In this document: positions 10,822 to 17,697 of the stretch, one piece after another | Numbering within the stretch: position 1 is the first letter of the stretch | Layout: every line of letters starts with the position of its first letter | Virus record (IMG/VR): IMGVR_UViG_3300044613_002635 | Location: 1-52,885 of that record | Direction: 5' to 3' (one strand) | From: a virus | Length of the DNA stretch: 52,885 nt | The notes under the pieces: generated by a model | What the model was told of the DNA's origin: nothing | The model's input: only the letters and a program-made list of their open reading frames with translations | Database searches by the model: none | Made by a program: the position numbers and the translations under genes

Positions 10822-11040
10822 ATGTATAATAAAAATAATGGAAAATCACTAGAAGAAACCATTCGGTTATTACATAAAAAATATAAAAATGCTCCAAGTC
10901 CTCTAAAAAATTTGTCTGAGCATAATGTTGGGTTTACACCAACACAAATACCAGATAATATGAGACCTCTAGAAGATCTTAGAGCTGGACTATTAGATAA
11001 TTTTAAACCATCTAATAATACTTTTGGTAGTTATTATTAA
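10822..11040 (+). CDS. 72-aa protein of unknown function
   Basis: The start ATG 10822 is chosen because it lies five bases after TATAAATA; an upstream in-frame ATG at 10786 would lie inside the opposite gene. The sequence MYNKNNGKSLEETIRLLHKKYKN is helical and basic, followed by a Pro-rich part. LEE at 10-12 might be a gp21-type cut, but this is weak. The function is unknown. Confidence 0.6.
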   Translation: MYNKNNGKSLEETIRLLHKKYKNAPSPLKNLSEHNVGFTPTQIPDNMRPLEDLRAGLLDNFKPSNNTFGSYY

Positions 11041-11163
11041 AGATACTTAAGATACTATTTTATAGTTTAATTTATATTACTATAGATAACCTATAGTTAT
11101 CTGTCAGTATTTAATTTTCTGTAAGAATATCACAGTACTTTTATTAGTCAAATAAATACTTTT
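11041..11163 (+). promoter_or_regulatory. Intergenic region with late promoter ATAAATA
   Basis: ATAAATA (11152-11158), CTTTT, ATG 11164: leaderless geometry. An AGATAAC/GTTATCT hairpin lies near 11090. Nothing else is seen. Confidence 0.65.
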
Positions 11164-11412
11164 ATGATTACCGAGACTTCCAAACTTCTCACGACTTACA
11201 TTACTTTAAGTCCGGATCAAAAGCAACAAGACCCATTGATAATAAAAAAATTAATGGAAAAAATAAAATCAAAACAACGTGAGCCATTTGCAAAAATTTT
11301 TGTAACTTTGCATCCTATGTTTTTACCTGCAGTTTTACATTCTTTAAACACAAACAAAATTAATATCAAGAATATGGGTTCAGACAAAAAAGTTTTTAGC
11401 ATAGAACTATAA
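11164..11412 (+). CDS. 82-aa protein of unknown function
   Basis: ATG 11164 lies at predicted late +1. The protein is helical and Lys-rich (LIIKKLMEKIKSKQREPF) with a hydrophobic centre (KIFVTLHPMFLPAVLHSL). The stop overlaps the ATG of the next gene (TAATGG). No family is recognised. Confidence 0.65.
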   Translation: MITETSKLLTTYITLSPDQKQQDPLIIKKLMEKIKSKQREPFAKIFVTLHPMFLPAVLHSLNTNKINIKNMGSDKKVFSIEL

Positions 11413-11981
11413 TGGATAAAGAGCAACAAAGTTTTAATGACAGACTTACTGAACAGCTTCTTAGTTCAGAAAATGGCATTGCATCAAAACAAATTCAAGG
11501 ATACAGTGGTTCCAAACTTCAACTAGAAACATATATGTTTTTAGAGAAGGATGATTTAATCTACAAACAGTTTATAACTCGTCAATATGGATCATTTGAT
11601 AATTTTATGTCTCAAACAAGAATAAATCAAGACATAAATGTGTTTGATCCAACTATTGATTATATTATTGATACAACTGTAATAAATGAAGATAGCGCAT
11701 ACAAAACAGACCATCTTTCCGCTCAAGAATTAATAATGGAAAATTTGTCAGGAATATGTACAGTTTGGTTCAATAAAATGGATGGCTCAACACGAAGACT
11801 GAATTGTACTTTGGACAGAAAATATTTACCAAGCAAAGAATTGAATGTTCGTGCTGCCTTCTTTACTCCAATGGGAAACGACAGAGTTGGTGTATGGGAT
11901 TTGAATACACAATCATGGAAATCTTTTTACATGAGTAAAGTGTTTAAGTTTGTCCGTGATGATACAGTTGGAATTGAATAA
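11412..11981 (+). CDS. 189-aa protein with C-terminal SH3-like (DUF2693-like) domain
   Basis: The C-terminal third (about 115-189) contains CTVWFNKMDGSTRRLNCT and VGVWDLNTQSWKSFYMSKV, the 'F.K.DGs.R...T ... vWD.....wksF...kv' pattern shared with the 3834 and 6599 proteins. The N-terminal 110 residues are helical and acidic and not recognised. The stop is followed after nine bases by the next small gene. Confidence 0.65.
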   Translation: MDKEQQSFNDRLTEQLLSSENGIASKQIQGYSGSKLQLETYMFLEKDDLIYKQFITRQYGSFDNFMSQTRINQDINVFDPTIDYIIDTTVINEDSAYKTDHLSAQELIMENLSGICTVWFNKMDGSTRRLNCTLDRKYLPSKELNVRAAFFTPMGNDRVGVWDLNTQSWKSFYMSKVFKFVRDDTVGIE

Positions 11982-11990
11982 ATAAGATTG

Positions 11991-12164
11991 ATGGCAAATG
12001 ATTCCAAAAGTTCTGATCATTTACATGCAATCCTTTTCCGAGAAGCGAAAATTATTCTTTCAAAATATGAAGACTATCTTCGGGATAAGATTACATCAAA
12101 AGAATTAGCACAGATGATGTTGAATCTTCGTGATGCCATCAAAAGAATAGAAGACTCAAAATAA
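11991..12164 (+). CDS. 57-aa helical protein
   Basis: The sequence starts MANDSKSSDHLHAIL and is almost all helix (REAKIILSKYEDYLRDKI; ELAQMMLNLRDAIKRIED). It follows the 11412 gene closely and probably shares its transcript. A weak TAAATA lies nine bases upstream. No family is recognised. Confidence 0.6.
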   Translation: MANDSKSSDHLHAILFREAKIILSKYEDYLRDKITSKELAQMMLNLRDAIKRIEDSK

Positions 12165-12203
12165 TTATTGACCAATAGTTTCTATATGTTATTATTGTCG
12201 GTC

Positions 12204-13241
12204 ATGATTGTAAACTACGAACCAAAACTAGATTATTCAGACGCACTCATTGTACCTAGACTTTCGGATGTTAAGTCTCGCAAAGATGTAAATCTTGAAG
12301 TTGGTACTACTTTTAATTGCGGATCTTATTGGACTGGTGTGCCAATCATGGCTGCAAACATGTCCACGGTGGGAACACACGAAATGGCTCTTGTATTGTC
12401 AGAGTACAAGATGATTACTTGTTTGAAAAAGGGTGGTGAATATTATGTTACCTTTGCCACCAGTTATCCCGATAAAGAAAAATATGTTTCGTTGACTCTC
12501 GGATTGGATCCCGAGAGTAAATTGTTTGTTGATACTGCAACAATCAACGATCCAACTTTTGTTTGTGTTGATGTTGCAAATGGTTACATGACAGAATTTC
12601 ATAACTTCGTAAAGAAAGTGAGACAAAAATGGCCGAAGTCAATATTGATTGCAGGGAATATCGTGACCCCAGAGGGGGTCGTGGCGTTGTCCGATGCTGG
12701 AGCAGATCTAGTAAAAGTGGGAATCGGGTCGGGATCGATGTGCCTGACACGCAGAGTAGCCGGAGTGGGATATCCCCAACTCTCAGCGGTCATAGAGTGT
12801 GTGGAAACCGCAACAGCGTTAGGTATTGGGATCGTATCTGATGGAGGGATTGTACATCCCGGCGATTTTGCTAAGTCTTTTGTGGCTGGGGCTGCATTTG
12901 TTATGGCTGGAGGTGCATTTGCAGGGCATGACGAGTGTGGTGGAGAAATTCGTCACTCCAATAATAACGCATCACTCACTATGCTTCATTATGGTATGTC
13001 CAGCAAAACCGCAAATGAAAAATACAACGGCGGACTTAAGGATTACCGTGCTTCCGAGGGCCGCACTGTGGAAGTACCTTATCGGGGATCTGTACATCAC
13101 ACTGTTCAAGAAATTCTTGGTGGATTGCGCTCTGCTTGTTCGTATGTTGGTGCTTTTAATTTGCCTGACCTGTATTCGCGTGGTACAATGGTTAAGGTCA
13201 ATCGTACTATAAACAACATTTTTGAGAATCACGAAATATAA
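12204..13241 (+). CDS. guaC: GMP reductase (345 aa)
   Basis: It belongs to the IMPDH/GMP reductase TIM-barrel family. The catalytic loop GIGSGSMCLTRRVAGVGYPQ has the Cys and the TR..AGVGYPQ signature of GMP reductase. Further signatures are the phosphate-binding VSDGGIVHPGDFAKSF and GGAFAGHDECGGE. C-terminal EVPYRGSV...ILGGLRSACSYVGA is typical of GuaC. There are no CBS domains and the length fits (E. coli GuaC is about 347). Reaction: GMP + NADPH to IMP + NH3 + NADP. Start 12204 is chosen by alignment. TTGACC-17-ATTATT lies just upstream, with seven bases to ATG. A role in shifting purine pools toward A for an AT-rich genome is inference. Confidence 0.88.
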   Translation: MIVNYEPKLDYSDALIVPRLSDVKSRKDVNLEVGTTFNCGSYWTGVPIMAANMSTVGTHEMALVLSEYKMITCLKKGGEYYVTFATSYPDKEKYVSLTLGLDPESKLFVDTATINDPTFVCVDVANGYMTEFHNFVKKVRQKWPKSILIAGNIVTPEGVVALSDAGADLVKVGIGSGSMCLTRRVAGVGYPQLSAVIECVETATALGIGIVSDGGIVHPGDFAKSFVAGAAFVMAGGAFAGHDECGGEIRHSNNNASLTMLHYGMSSKTANEKYNGGLKDYRASEGRTVEVPYRGSVHHTVQEILGGLRSACSYVGAFNLPDLYSRGTMVKVNRTINNIFENHEI

Positions 13242-13279
13242 ATAATTTTAAACCCACTTGAGATAGCATCTCTTGTCCG

Positions 13280-13316
13280 ACAACCTCCATAAAAACTGGA
13301 GGTTGTTTCTTTTTTC
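13280..13316 (+). terminator. Intrinsic terminator after guaC
   Basis: ACAACCTCCA, TAAAAAC, TGGAGGTTGT, then TTCTTTTTTC. Confidence 0.88.
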
Positions 13317-13357
13317 TTTAATACTTTGTGATAAACATAAATAAAATTTGTGTTTGT

Positions 13358-13364
13358 CTAAATA
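13358..13364 (+). promoter_or_regulatory. Late promoter CTAAATA, leaderless geometry
   Basis: CTAAATA, TTTAT, ATG 13370. Confidence 0.7.
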
Positions 13365-13369
13365 TTTAT

Positions 13370-13867
13370 ATGAAAAAATGTAGAAATTGTAAAATAAACA
13401 AACCAATAGAATCTTATCAAAAATGGATACACCCAAAAAATAATAAAGAATATATTAGGCATACTTGTAGAAGTTGTATTAATTTGAGAACTCAAAAAAG
13501 AAAAACTCCAGCAGATTTGAGAGCACAATCAATTAGAGAAAAAAAGAGAAGAGAGGATCCAGCATATCGGATGTATCATGGAGCAAAACAAAGAGCAAAA
13601 AAACAAAATCTTCCTTTTGATCTTGATCAAAAATATATAAAAGATTTAATTCCGACACACTGTCCTGTGTTTGGTATTCCACTTATAAATGGAACAGATA
13701 TTTTTCATGATAATTCTTTGAGTCTTGATAAATTAATACCTTCTAAAGGTTATGTCAAAGGAAATGTTTGTGTAATATGTGATAGAGCAAATAGAATAAA
13801 AAGAGATGCAACACTTGACGAATTAAAAAAACTGGTGTATTATATTGAAACTAAAGGAGCCTTATGA
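13370..13867 (+). CDS. HNH-type homing endonuclease-like protein (165 aa)
   Basis: The N-terminus has a zinc ribbon (CRNCKINKPIESYQ ... CRSC). The C-terminal half, CPVFGIPLING ... LSLDKLIPSKGYVKGNVCVICDRAN split by short gaps, is the 'LDri.p.kGYv.gNv.v.c..aN.iK' core of phage HNH/endonuclease VII-like proteins. The Asn in GNV and the N-R-IK end are present. It is probably a free-standing mobile endonuclease. The start ATG 13370 lies at predicted late +1. Confidence 0.75.
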   Translation: MKKCRNCKINKPIESYQKWIHPKNNKEYIRHTCRSCINLRTQKRKTPADLRAQSIREKKRREDPAYRMYHGAKQRAKKQNLPFDLDQKYIKDLIPTHCPVFGIPLINGTDIFHDNSLSLDKLIPSKGYVKGNVCVICDRANRIKRDATLDELKKLVYYIETKGAL

Positions 13868-14424
13868 ATATCTTTGTAGTTGATTATGATGCCGCCACAG
13901 CCGCCCGAATGCTTTGTGATTCTCATGTAGTTAAAATGATACTAGAATCTTGTCAGTTGCTTTCAACTGCTCATCATGTTTTGGATGGTGATCCGTTGGA
14001 AGTAAATACTGGTAAGCGTAGATATGTTACGCATGTATGCACAAAGAAGAATATCTGCAAGGCTGCAATGATTAATCATCCATGCAATATTTGGACTCGC
14101 ACTACTTCAGAAAATTATCTTTGGCTTTGGAAACATGCATACGCTCTGTGCAAGGAATACACTCGGCGTTATGGCAAAGTTCATTCGATGGAATCTATGT
14201 TGTTGAATGAATTGTATGACTGCCCTGTTAATTTGCCCAAAGGTAAGCTGACTACTTTTGTTCAGGCAATGCCAGAACAATATAAGAATGAAAATGCAGT
14301 AGTTGCTTATCGCAGTTATTATATTAACGAGAAGGCGGCGTTTGCGAAGTGGAAAACGACTGAGGTGCCTGATTGGTTTTTGGAGCGGGTTGCTGAGGTT
14401 TTTGAGGAGGAATTGTCTTTTTAA
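13864..14424 (+). CDS. Pyr_excise-like conserved phage protein (186 aa)
   Basis: The N-terminus MNIFVVDYDAATAARMLCDSH, followed by VKMILESCQLLSTAHHVL, matches a family widespread in T4-like phages. I associate it with the pyrimidine-dimer glycosylase (Pyr_excise) group. The ending YRSYYINEKAAFAKWKTTEVPDW also fits. Activity on DNA photodamage is not proven. It starts within the HNH stop (ATGA). Its last 101 bases overlap the convergent 14324-15007 gene. Confidence 0.55.
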   Translation: MNIFVVDYDAATAARMLCDSHVVKMILESCQLLSTAHHVLDGDPLEVNTGKRRYVTHVCTKKNICKAAMINHPCNIWTRTTSENYLWLWKHAYALCKEYTRRYGKVHSMESMLLNELYDCPVNLPKGKLTTFVQAMPEQYKNENAVVAYRSYYINEKAAFAKWKTTEVPDWFLERVAEVFEEELSF

Positions 14425-15007
14425 CTTCGGCTCCCTTAAAGGCTTCTCTGAAGCGCTTATAATAACGTGAGTCGTTTTTTTCATCTTCTCCACGCCAGCT
14501 TCGGATAAAAGTATTTAAACCTTCATCAGAAAGAGGCTTGGTTAAATCAAGCCCTTTTTCTTTTGCTTTTCCTTGAATTATAGCAACTGACATTTTTTGA
14601 TAATCGTTATTATACTTCTCATCACAAAGATCACCAACACATCCAAGTCCATATTTTGGATCTTTTACATCAGCTTTTAAAAATTTATTTCCTTGGTCTA
14701 CATATTGCTTGGTATAACCTTCTATTGATTTGAATAAATTTGGTTGAGTTTTCATAAAACCTTTTGCGGTGCTTACTGTAATTTGTGTTGGGCCATAGGC
14801 TGTAGATTTACCACCACCAGCTTTTGTACGGATATATAAATTTTTATCAAAGGCAAAAGGATCTTTTGGTTTTGCTCCTTCATGCTCTGCTGCTACAGCT
14901 GCACCATATAATTTTTTAAGTTGTTCATTTCCACTAAATGGATCATCATTTTGTTGTGCTGCTGTTGGTGGTGCCATTTCGATTAAAAATTGTTGAAATG
15001 ATTTCAT
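14324..15007 (-). CDS. Predicted capsid-internal protein with muramidase-like domain (227 aa)
   Basis: The start is ATG 15007 (MKSFQQFLIE-MAPP). The leader matches T4 internal-protein leaders, with LIE as gp21 cut. From about residue 35 there is AVAAEHEG, then YIRTKAGGGKSTAYGPTQIT, then a helical part to about 185. This order (Glu, then G-x-Q-x-T) resembles lysozyme/lytic transglycosylase folds. The last 40 residues are Pro/Gln-rich low complexity, and this part overlaps the opposite gene. The enzymatic role is inference; E in AEHEG would be the candidate catalytic residue. Confidence 0.6.
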   Translation of the reverse strand: MKSFQQFLIEMAPPTAAQQNDDPFSGNEQLKKLYGAAVAAEHEGAKPKDPFAFDKNLYIRTKAGGGKSTAYGPTQITVSTAKGFMKTQPNLFKSIEGYTKQYVDQGNKFLKADVKDPKYGLGCVGDLCDEKYNNDYQKMSVAIIQGKAKEKGLDLTKPLSDEGLNTFIRSWRGEDEKNDSRYYKRFREAFKGAEVKKTIPPQKPQQPAPKTNQAPQSFSTSQTPPSR

Positions 15008-15018
15008 ATTATTGTTAC

Positions 15019-15046
15019 TTGCTATTGTTAAAACGCCTGCTATAAT
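15019..15046 (+). promoter_or_regulatory. Sigma70-type promoter upstream of the Sm-like gene
   Basis: TTGCTA (15019-15024), 16 bases, TATAAT (15041-15046), then a short leader with AAAGGAAA before ATG 15068. Confidence 0.55.
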
Positions 15047-15067
15047 AAAACTCTGTAAAGGAAACAT

Positions 15068-15379
15068 ATGAACGTAAAACTATTTAGACTAAACTCCGGT
15101 GAAGAAATTCTCGCACGATTTGAAGATCAAGGTGATTCTTGGCTTCTCAAAGATCCAGCTATTCTTATTCCAGTAGGCGAAGGCAATATTGGTTTGATGC
15201 CTTGGATGATGTATACTAAGGCTGCAAAGGGCGTTACTATTGCAAAGTCATTTGTGCCGTTCACTGTTGATCCTTTGGATGAACTAAAGAATCAGTATGA
15301 TACGGGTGTCAATAAGGGCCTTGTGACTCCTTCTAGCAAAGGCGTTGATCCGCTCAGTAAGCTGAAGCTGACGACGTAA
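15068..15379 (+). CDS. Sm-like phage protein (103 aa)
   Basis: The sequence starts MNVKLFRLNSGEEILARFED, with WLLKDPAILIPVGEGNIGLMPWM following. It matches the small Sm-like fold family known from putative cyanophage proteins ('KL.SGEEi.a.....g....l.dP.....g..ig..pw'). Two relatives lie in this window (25232-25534 and, for the N-terminal part, 52212-52880). Sm proteins form rings that bind RNA; whether this one does is unknown. AAAGGAAA precedes the start. Confidence 0.75.
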   Translation: MNVKLFRLNSGEEILARFEDQGDSWLLKDPAILIPVGEGNIGLMPWMMYTKAAKGVTIAKSFVPFTVDPLDELKNQYDTGVNKGLVTPSSKGVDPLSKLKLTT

Positions 15380-15382
15380 AAT

Positions 15383-15757
15383 ATGAATATAGACCACGTG
15401 ATTGAAAATTATCTTCCTATTGCCAAGCCTTTGTCGATGGCGATGGAAAGACAAAAAAAGCATATCTCGTTGGTGATATATAAGCGCAAAATTATCGCGG
15501 TGGGTCAAAATGTGTTCAAGACCCACCCCGATACTGTGCGTTTGGGATATAGATGTGCAGACATGCATTCTGAGTTGGATGCTTATAGAAAAGTTCCAAA
15601 ATCATTGCGTGGTGAAAAGTTGGTTCTTCTTAACTTTAGATTCAACCGTTTTGGCAATTTTAGAAACTCCAAGCCGTGTCCTGTGTGTGCCAAGTGGTGT
15701 GGTGAAGTATTTCATAAAATTTATTATACCGATGATAACGGTATTCAAGTTATATAA
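15383..15757 (+). CDS. Cytidine/dCMP deaminase-like protein (124 aa)
   Basis: ADMHSELDAYRKVP and SKPCPVCAKWCG give the HxE ... PCxxC zinc-deaminase signature: His60 region, Glu as proton shuttle, and two Cys. The length fits the deaminase fold. The substrate (dCMP, cytidine or an RNA base) cannot be told. It follows the Sm-like gene by three bases and is probably cotranscribed. Confidence 0.75.
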   Translation: MNIDHVIENYLPIAKPLSMAMERQKKHISLVIYKRKIIAVGQNVFKTHPDTVRLGYRCADMHSELDAYRKVPKSLRGEKLVLLNFRFNRFGNFRNSKPCPVCAKWCGEVFHKIYYTDDNGIQVI

Positions 15758-15760
15758 ATA
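15753..15760 (+). promoter_or_regulatory. Late promoter TATAAATA, leaderless geometry
   Basis: TATAAATA, TTTTT, ATG 15766. It overlaps the stop of the deaminase-like gene. Confidence 0.75.
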
Positions 15761-15765
15761 TTTTT

Positions 15766-15975
15766 ATGGCACGAGGTAAAATTCAAAATAAAAAGAAAAA
15801 ACCAACTGAATGTGCCAGTTATTATTTTGTGGCTCATGTAGATTCTACAGGAGAGGTAACCCCTCTCCTTCTAACCGATCCTGAATATCGTAAAGCACAA
15901 AAAAGAGCTGAACGAAATCCAGAAGATGTACCAGAAGATTTTATAACTTTTTCACAACAACACAGGAAACATTAA
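15766..15975 (+). CDS. 69-aa basic protein of unknown function
   Basis: The sequence starts MARGKIQNKKKKPTECASYYF, then a short beta-like part, then charged helix (YRKAQKRAERNPEDVPEDF). No family is recognised. The start codon lies at predicted late +1; the stop overlaps the next ATG. Confidence 0.6.
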   Translation: MARGKIQNKKKKPTECASYYFVAHVDSTGEVTPLLLTDPEYRKAQKRAERNPEDVPEDFITFSQQHRKH

Positions 15976-16337
15976 TGTCTTGCATTAAAATTATTTTAAA
16001 CTTTCAGAATGAACTTCGCCTTCACCACTGGGGCACCCAATCATATGCTGCACATAAGGCTTTAGGAAAAGCATATGAATCAATTGATGCTCTTTTGGAT
16101 ACTTTTGCAGAGACATATATGGGTGCTCTTGGAAAAGAAGAACTGAAGCAAATCAATGAATTGCAATTAAATGGTCCTTATCGTACTTCTGCGATGCAAG
16201 TATTGAATTCATTCCAAGATTATTTAATGAATGAACTTCCAAAAGAAATAGATGACTCTCAAACAGAACTGTTAAATATACGTGATGAGATGCTTGGAGT
16301 CGTACAACAAACCAAGTATCTCCTAACGTTAAGTTAA
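15975..16337 (+). CDS. Helical-bundle phage protein (DUF5856-like, 120 aa)
   Basis: LRLHHWGTQSYAAHKALGKA followed by YESIDALLDTFAETYMGALG is the signature of a phage family with a Dps/ferritin-like helical bundle (DUF5856, from memory). His and Glu residues could hold metal. The role is unknown. The start overlaps the previous stop. Confidence 0.65.
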   Translation: MSCIKIILNFQNELRLHHWGTQSYAAHKALGKAYESIDALLDTFAETYMGALGKEELKQINELQLNGPYRTSAMQVLNSFQDYLMNELPKEIDDSQTELLNIRDEMLGVVQQTKYLLTLS

Positions 16338-16347
16338 GGAGTTACAG

Positions 16348-16713
16348 ATGAAAATCCCAGAGCTAGTTTACGAAATTCGCAACTTGGCTCGCAAAGAAGA
16401 AGATCCCGTCAAAAAGGATCTTTTTTATCAATGCGCCAAATCAATGGAAATTCTTGGCAATCTTGCCAAGATATCAGATCTTGCGGTTGCAGAACATGCA
16501 GCAGCAGAAGCCCCGGCCATAAACGAAGACGACAACATCAAATGGAATGTTGATGATGTTACTTTAAAAATGCTGGATGAGCATATAGATGCTTTGGTGC
16601 ACTACGGATTTATGGACAAAGATGATAGATGGCCCTATGGCGATCAACCATTTACAAAATTTGTATCAAAATATCTAAAATCTCAGATTGTAAACGATTC
16701 TAAGACCGAATAA
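16348..16713 (+). CDS. 121-aa acidic helical protein, unknown
   Basis: TAAGGAG precedes ATG 16348. The N-terminal half is helical (MKIPELVYEIRNLARKEEDP) with an Ala/Glu-rich linker. The C-terminal part is WNVDDVTLKMLDEHIDALV then KFVSKYLKSQIV. No family is recognised. The last 31 bases overlap the convergent metalloprotease-like gene. Confidence 0.6.
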   Translation: MKIPELVYEIRNLARKEEDPVKKDLFYQCAKSMEILGNLAKISDLAVAEHAAAEAPAINEDDNIKWNVDDVTLKMLDEHIDALVHYGFMDKDDRWPYGDQPFTKFVSKYLKSQIVNDSKTE

Positions 16714-17282
16714 ACCTTCGGTGGGATCGTTTTATGGCTCAGTACGGCCATATTTGATGGCATAATTTTCAAAACATACTTGCTATAGTATGGATTTCGC
16801 TTGTAAGAGTGAAATTTACGAGTTTTTTCCATCAAAAAATGGCTGTAAATGTACACATGAGCTCTTTTTGCGTACATTTTGCTGTTAATTGATAGATTAA
16901 AGTCCTTGATAATCTTCATTGCCCGTCTTTCACAATCTCTTTCCATTGCACGTACAATAAAAAATGCTCTTTTTACCTTTTTAATAGGATAATTTTTGCC
17001 TTTTAACCAAGCATCCACAATAGTAGAAGCCTCATAGGATTTGTTATAAATTTGAGAGTTATTAATATATTGTAAAAAATGGCAATATTCATGCACCAAA
17101 ACTTGCATAAATTCATTTGCTTTGCCGCCTACGGCAATAGCCTTACCAGATTCATCAAAATAGCCAGAACAACGGAAACCATCTACATTTACATGCTTTC
17201 CACGGCCAATAATAAGTTTCATACCGTATTCTGCAAGATGCTGTCTCACAAATTTTACGAACTGACGATTGCTCTGTCCCAT
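16683..17282 (-). CDS. Zinc metalloprotease-like protein (199 aa)
   Basis: VLVHEYCHFLQY contains the HExxH zinc motif (about residue 63). It is followed 50 residues later by helical ERDCERRAMKII, whose Glu may be the third ligand. Overall it resembles SprT/peptidase-like phage proteins, but the family is not certain. AAGGAGG precedes ATG 17282, and CTAAATA lies about 20 bases upstream (late expression). Confidence 0.65.
   Translation of the reverse strand: MGQSNRQFVKFVRQHLAEYGMKLIIGRGKHVNVDGFRCSGYFDESGKAIAVGGKANEFMQVLVHEYCHFLQYINNSQIYNKSYEASTIVDAWLKGKNYPIKKVKRAFFIVRAMERDCERRAMKIIKDFNLSINSKMYAKRAHVYIYSHFLMEKTRKFHSYKRNPYYSKYVLKIMPSNMAVLSHKTIPPKVYSVLESFTI
16690..16735. terminator. Compound hairpin between convergent genes
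   Basis: AAACGAT ... ATCGTTT encloses ACCGAA-TAAACC-TTCGGT, with TTTTA on the + side. It lies over the ends of both convergent genes and probably acts on both strands. Confidence 0.55.
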
Positions 17283-17303
17283 AGGGCCTCCTTCAGTCAG
17301 AAT

Positions 17304-17310
17304 TATTTAG
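17304..17310 (-). promoter_or_regulatory. Late promoter CTAAATA for the metalloprotease-like gene
   Basis: CTAAATA on the minus strand, about 21 bases before ATG 17282, with AAGGAGG between. Confidence 0.6.
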
Positions 17311-17318
17311 GGAATTCC

Positions 17319-17346
17319 TTGACAGTTGGGCTATATGGTGTATATT
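17319..17346 (+). promoter_or_regulatory. Sigma70-type promoter of the winged-helix gene
   Basis: TTGACA (17319-17324), 16 bases, TATATT (17341-17346). It has a leader of about 24 bases with a Shine-Dalgarno site before ATG 17377. Confidence 0.8.
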
Positions 17347-17376
17347 ATGGCAACTTCTTATAAGAAAGGAAAGTTT

Positions 17377-17613
17377 ATGGAAATTACTACTGTTGATCGT
17401 CCGACCAAGATTCAGAGAGTGTTTGATTTTATGCGTAGCGGTGCCTCTTTGACCGCTGGCGAGGCTCGCAAGCGTTTCCGCGTTACTAACATGCGCGCAA
17501 CGATGCATGACCTCCGTGAGGCTTTTGATCGTTTTGACATGAACTACACCGTAGTTCGTGAGACAAAAAATGGTCGTTCGTACTACCGCGTAGTCCGTAA
17601 TCGTTCTCGCTAA
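17377..17613 (+). CDS. Winged-helix/HTH DNA-binding protein (78 aa)
   Basis: AAAGGAAA precedes ATG 17377; upstream in-frame ATGs lie inside the promoter. TKIQRVFDFMRSGASLTAGE, followed by ARKRFRVTNMRATMHDLREA, is a typical short winged-helix pattern (helix, turn, recognition helix with RATMHDLR). Basic wing-like strands follow (GRSYYRVVRNRSR). The separate sigma70-type promoter suggests early or middle expression and a regulator role. Targets are unknown. Confidence 0.7.
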   Translation: MEITTVDRPTKIQRVFDFMRSGASLTAGEARKRFRVTNMRATMHDLREAFDRFDMNYTVVRETKNGRSYYRVVRNRSR

Positions 17614-17633
17614 AATTTAGTAAAGTTTGTAGC

Positions 17634-17668
17634 AACAAAAGCTCCAAAAAAGGAGCTTTTGTTGTTTT
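17634..17668 (+). terminator. Intrinsic terminator after the winged-helix gene
   Basis: AACAAAAGCTCC, AAAAAA, GGAGCTTTTGTT, then GTTTT. Confidence 0.85.
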
Positions 17669-17672
17669 GGTG

Positions 17673-17680
17673 TATAAATA
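17673..17680 (+). promoter_or_regulatory. Late promoter TATAAATA of the giant gene
   Basis: TATAAATA, 17 bases, ATG 17698, with GGTGAG as a possible Shine-Dalgarno site. Confidence 0.65.
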
Positions 17681-17697
17681 CATGGTGAGATCTTATT

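Noticed and set aside
17326-17376. Upstream start for the winged-helix gene
   Set aside because: It lies inside the -10 region of the promoter; ATG 17377 has a good ribosome site.
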